Source: Pyricularia pennisetigena
Taxonomy: Eukaryota > Ascomycota > Sordariomycetes > Magnaporthales > Pyriculariaceae
DNA: 64,000 nt
Direction: 5' to 3'
Assembly (NCBI RefSeq): GCF_004337985.1
Contig: NW_021940927.1
Coordinates: forward strand, 1-64,000
Numbering within the stretch: the stretch's first letter is position 1; each line of letters begins with the position of its first letter. The notes under the pieces were generated by a model. It worked only from the letters and a program-made list of their open reading frames with translations. It ran no database searches and was not told where the DNA came from. Shown piece after piece: positions 60,265-64,000 of the stretch. Position numbers and translations under genes: made by a program.

Positions 60265-62868
60265 TACCTCACTGCTTTTCGCACCCGACAGGGCACCTTT
60301 CAATGGAAGGTGCTTCCCTTTGGGCTAAAGGTCGGCCCAGCTTGGTGGCAATCTTTTATCAACGCTCAGCTGAATGAACTTTTGGACTTGTTCGCCAGCG
60401 CATACGCCGACGATGTTTTGGTTTATTCCGACGGAAACGAAGAAGAACATTGGGACCAAGTAGAAGAGGTTATTTACCGATTAAGCCGAGTCGACCTCCA
60501 GGGAGATATTAAAAAGTCTCGATTCAACGTTACCACGGTCGATTATCTTGGCATCGTTATGGACGCAGGTCTGGGCATCCGTATCGATCCAGACAAACTG
60601 CAGGCAATTAGCGATTGGAAGTTCGAAGACCTCACGTCCAAAACAGCCGTGCGTTCCTTTTTGGGATTGTGCAATTACATTCGAATGTTTTGCCACCATG
60701 CCAGCAGCGTCGCTGAGCCGTTGAACCGACTGTTGAAGAAAGACGCCAAATTCGCTATGGGCCCCGAACAGAGGCGAGCATTTGAGGAAATGAAACGTTT
60801 AGCCTGCGATGCACCGGTTATGGCATTTTTCACCCCAGGACGACCGACCAAAGTAGAAACCGACGCCTCACGCAACGCGACCGGCGGAGCAATCTGGCAA
60901 CAACAACCAGGTGGAGAATGGAAGTCTGTGGGATATTTCTCAAAAACGATGACCCCAGCAGAACGCGTATACCCGATCCAAGACCGAGAGCTGCTGGCAG
61001 TGGTTCAAACGCTGGAACATTACGAACCAGAACTGTTGGGGACAAGCTTTTTCGTGGTTACAGACCACCAAGCTTTAGTTTACTATTCCACAAAACGACT
61101 CCTTTCGACTCGACAAGTGCGTTGGGCAGATTTCCTGGCCCATTTTAACATTACGTTTCAGTACCGCCGCGGCAAAGACAACATAGCCGCCGATGCCTTG
61201 TCCCGCAAAACGGCAGACCTTCCAACAGTTAAAGCTCGGGAAAAAGAAGAACGAACAATGATTTTAATCCCACCAGAGAAGATCACACCTACGGTGGCCG
61301 CCGTCAACATTGCCGACCCAAACGCCCAAGTGGTGAGCGGCGCAGATTTGGTAGACCTAATACGACAAGAGAACGAAAAGCAAAAGCTAGGCCAACACCA
61401 AGGAAAGCTGGTCGTCCCGGAAACGACTGTAGACGGACAGATCTTTTTGAGGACCGCTCTGATCCGTGAAGCTCACGAGCCCAAAATATTCGCCCACGCA
61501 GGACAGAACAAGACGATACAAACGATCAAAAGACAGTATTTTTGGGAGGGCATGAGTCAAACCATTCGGAAATACATTAAAAACTGTCACGACTGCGAGC
61601 GAAATAAAGGCAGACACGACAAGACCCCGGGCCTATTGCATCCGCTAGCGATACCGAATTACGTTTGGGAACATGTAGCAGTTGACGGAAAGGACATGCC
61701 CAAAGACAAGTTCGGATACGACTACGTGTGGGTGTTCGTTTGCAAGTTCAGTCGCCTGATAGCCACCATCCCAGGACAGAAGACCGACACAGCAGAAATC
61801 CTAGCCTCCCGATATTACCGATACCTATACCGTTTCCTAGGACTACCTTTCGTTTGGATTAGCGACAACGCCGGGCCGTTCATCTCCGAATTCATGGCGA
61901 CGATAAATGAACTCACGGGTACTAAACACCGACACGGCAGCGCCCTGCACCCTCAAACACAAGGTGCTGTAGAGATTACCAACCAAGAACTGGACCAAAA
62001 GCTACGGTTTTATATCGACAAATACCAAACCAGTTGGAGCGTACATTTGCCTGCTTTGGATTTTGCCCACAACGCCGCGTGGCATTCCAGCCTTGGTATG
62101 TGCCCGTTAAAGGTAGTGCTCGGGACCGAACCCCGAAACCCGCTGTCCACCGACCTGCCAACCACGACCGTTGATTCAGACCAGAAACGAAAAGCGCTGC
62201 AGATCGTCCGCCAAACTAAAGAAGTCCAAGAGTTGGCTCGCCAAAACGCGCTAAAAACGCAGGCGAGGCAGGAAGAACAAGCCAACAAAAAGCGGCGACC
62301 AGTAGATTTTGGGGTTAACGACTATGTTTTCGTCAAGAAAAAAGGGTTTCCGACGACCACACCGACGACCAGACTGGATTCACAGTGGACCGGACCATGG
62401 CAGATTCTAGAAGAACGAGGATATAGCTATATTTTGGACGTACCTGAATCGTTTAAAGGAAAAAACTTGTTCCACGCAGACCGCCTCCGCAAAGCCGCAA
62501 TGGACCCATTACCACAACAGAAAAGAGAGCCGCCTCCGCCAGAAGAGATCAACGGAGAACCAGAGTTTGTGGTCGATAAAGTTCTAGTGTCCCGATTATT
62601 TGGCCGGAGTAAGACATTGCAATACCAGGTCGCATGGCAAGGATGTGATCCAGACGACACGTGGTACCCGGCTGAAAACTTCAAAAATTCAGCGACAGCC
62701 CTTGACGACTTCCACAAGAAGTATAAAGATGCCGCAGGACCGCCGAAGCGATTGGCAATCTGGATAAAAGCCGCTGCCGAGGATAAGTTGGACGAACCGA
62801 ATCAGGAGGATAATGTGGCAGAGCATGGAGAGTTGAACGGTAAAAGGAAAAAGCGACGACATGGTTAA
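60265..62868 (+). pseudogene. pol: Pol part 2: RT, RNase H, integrase, chromodomain
   Basis: The frame is open from 60265 to the stop at 62866-62868 without damage. Counting residues from an ATG at 60310: RT motif B VLPFGLKVGPAWWQ-like at 1-14 and YADD at 32-35; RNase H with VETDAS about 182 and TDHQALVYYS about 248; integrase zinc finger HAGQNKT ... CHDC (about 396-432); catalytic D459, D519, E555 (35-residue spacing); a GPW module (about 697) followed by FHADRLRKAA; chromodomain about 751-800 (EFVVDKVLVSRLF, YQVAWQGCDPDDTWYPAENF). It is called a pseudogene only because the LTR separates it from its first half. Confidence 0.92.
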
Positions 62869-62926
62869 CTTGACAAGAGCCTCGCATGATCTCCTGCGTC
62901 GACATACGAGGTTTGGAAGGGGGTAG

Positions 62927-63123
62927 TGTGACATTTGGACCATGAGATCACCAGACCCTAACCCTGACCCCTGACCAACGACCCACCAGGGTGATACCTT
63001 TATCGACGTCCGTCACGTCAAGCTCAGAACTTTGTTTGTTTCCTTTCTTCTGCTCAGAGTAGAATCTTCGTCGATAGGCGCCAATAGACTAGCTTCCGTG
63101 CTATGCTTACCCTGGCCGTGACA
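62927..63123 (+). repeat. 3' LTR of the intact chromovirus
   Basis: 197 bp. Differs from the 5' LTR by the missing short tandem duplication and a few substitutions (for example GATAGGCGCC against GATAGATGCC). Confidence 0.93.
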
Positions 63124-63335
63124 AGTATTACGCATTCAAACCTAAGATAAGCGCTAAGTATATTAAATCACACGAAACATATAATAAATGTTTAATTTTT
63201 AACCTTAATGTTACGACCAGGATTCGGTTCAGCGCATTGGCGGATTGTGACTACTGTCACAGATTGCACAGGAAAGGTAGTCTCAGGGCTCAGCCCAGAA
63301 GCCCAGAGCTCCACAATTGAAACGTGGTTCAATTG
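63124..63335. other. Short flank with a hairpin
   Basis: No gene. AT-rich to about 63205, then ordinary composition. TGTTACGACCAG at 63209-63220 is the same 12-mer that opens the LTR at 29126. A perfect hairpin CCACAATTGAA / TTCAATTGTGG (63311-63321, 63328-63338) overlaps the start of the long inverted repeat. Confidence 0.5.
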
Positions 63336-64000
63336 TGGCTCGTAATGTACCTGTGGGTCCATCCCGAATTCACTTTAGTCTAGAACGCGCGAACTCAATC
63401 CGACCGATATAATTGGTTGAATTGCCATGTGGCTGAAAGGTACATGGTCGCGCGGGCCACCCTGCGAAGCAGGGGGGTCTAGTCGGAGCACTGAGACCAC
63501 CGAAACCAGTGTTACCATCAAGGTATCGGGGTAACCTGTTCTTATGGTAAAGTACAGTGGGTTGAAGCAACTGAGCGGGTGACTGGGTAACTGGGTTCTC
63601 AATGACTGGGGTGAAGTTATGATCGTGATCATGATCACCTCTGAGTGATCACGACAGGGGTTGAGCACCTCGGCAGTGATCGCGATCACCTTGGCAAGGT
63701 GATCGGGTTAGGGTTCGTTATCTTATCTCCACGTGGCTGGGCTCTGTCCTGCCACTACTGTGTCCCGTTCCTGAATGTAACAGGGGTCACAATCCTCACG
63801 TGACCCTGGTCGGTCCCGAATTGTGACAAAGGTCTAACGTTAGTCTCAGTGCTCCGACTAGACCCCCCTGCTTCGCAGGGTGGCCCGCGCGACCATGTAC
63901 CTTTCAGCCACATGGCAATTCGACCAATTATATCGGTCGGATTGAGTTCGCGCGTTCTAGAGTGGACTCGGAATGGACCCACAGGTACATTCCCGAGCCA
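63336..64000. repeat. Long inverted repeat with an LTR-like spacer, open at the window edge
   Basis: The left arm (63336 to about 63498) and right arm (about 63841-64000) are about 160-bp reverse complements with a few indels and substitutions (both contain ACGCGCGAACTCAATCCGAC and AGGGGGGTCTAGTCGGAGCA in the same relative order). The spacer holds an LTR-like unit. The right arm continues past the window. Could be the terminal repeats of a DNA transposon, or two inverted copies of one repeat. Confidence 0.85.
63510..63782 (-). repeat. Unmutated LTR-like sequence related to the LTR at 29126
   Basis: On the minus strand it runs from TGTTACATTC to GGTAACA (273 bp). Its last 100 bp match the end of the 474-bp LTRs (CAACCCACTGTA, CATAAGAACAGGTTACCCCG). 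It contains several GATC-centred palindromes (GTGATCATGATCAC, GTGATCGCGATCAC). No 5-bp duplication is visible (ACCAG against GGGGT). Confidence 0.65.

Larger units (their letters stand above)
57012..63123 (+). mobile_element. Nearly intact chromovirus (Ty3/gypsy), not RIP-mutated
   Basis: LTRs 57012-57217 (206 bp) and 62927-63123 (197 bp) begin TGTGACATTTGG and end GGCCGTGACA. Between them lie gag (57384-58757) and pol in the -1 frame (58730-62868), with protease, RT, RNase H, a DD35E integrase and a chromodomain. A polypurine run TTTGGAAGGGGGTAG precedes the 3' LTR. The only obvious damage is a 192-bp solo LTR of the same family inside RT. Flanking 5-mers (TAACC, AGTAT) do not match. Confidence 0.95.

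Overview
The window looks like a filamentous ascomycete (Pezizomycotina) chromosome segment. The signs are short GT-AG introns of 51-64 bp, a pogo/Fot1-type DDE transposon with TA target duplications, Ty1/copia and Ty3/gypsy (chromovirus) retroelements, and a very AT-rich block whose repeats differ from one another almost only by C-to-T and G-to-A changes at CpA/TpG sites. That is the signature of repeat-induced point mutation (RIP). Exact species cannot be judged from the sequence alone. I see no bacterial features, no rRNA genes and no CRISPR array.

Layout: (1) 1-6300 has ordinary base composition. It holds a DDE transposon (671-3356) with a frameshifted transposase, and the only convincing host gene, a four-exon major facilitator transporter on the minus strand (3588-5434). 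(2) 6300-57011 is a ~50 kb RIP-degraded block of nested retrotransposons: a copia remnant carrying a nearly unmutated solo LTR, two copies of a second copia family, a minus-strand gypsy remnant, a complete chromovirus (29126-43963) split by a second complete gypsy element (33931-41478), a third LTR element (44011 to ~53435), two ~1.2 kb non-autonomous relatives of the DDE transposon, and several small solo LTRs with 5-bp target duplications. No host gene could be recognised in this block. (3) 57012-63123 is an almost undamaged chromovirus. Gag and pol overlap by a -1 frame with a GGGAAAA slip site. The pol frame is broken by a solo LTR of the same family that sits in the reverse transcriptase with a perfect 5-bp duplication. 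(4) 63124-64000 holds a long inverted repeat whose spacer is an LTR-like sequence; the right arm runs off the window.

Insertion order can be partly read: the minus-strand gypsy was hit by the chromovirus and by a DDE-related element; the chromovirus was then hit by a second gypsy; small solo LTRs landed in several of these. Most frames in the AT block are chance or RIP remnants and are annotated by element rather than as genes. I found no clear new multi-gene system. The most useful material is the intact chromovirus (frameshift site, possible self-priming site, own-family LTR insertion) and the paired mutated and unmutated copies that record RIP.
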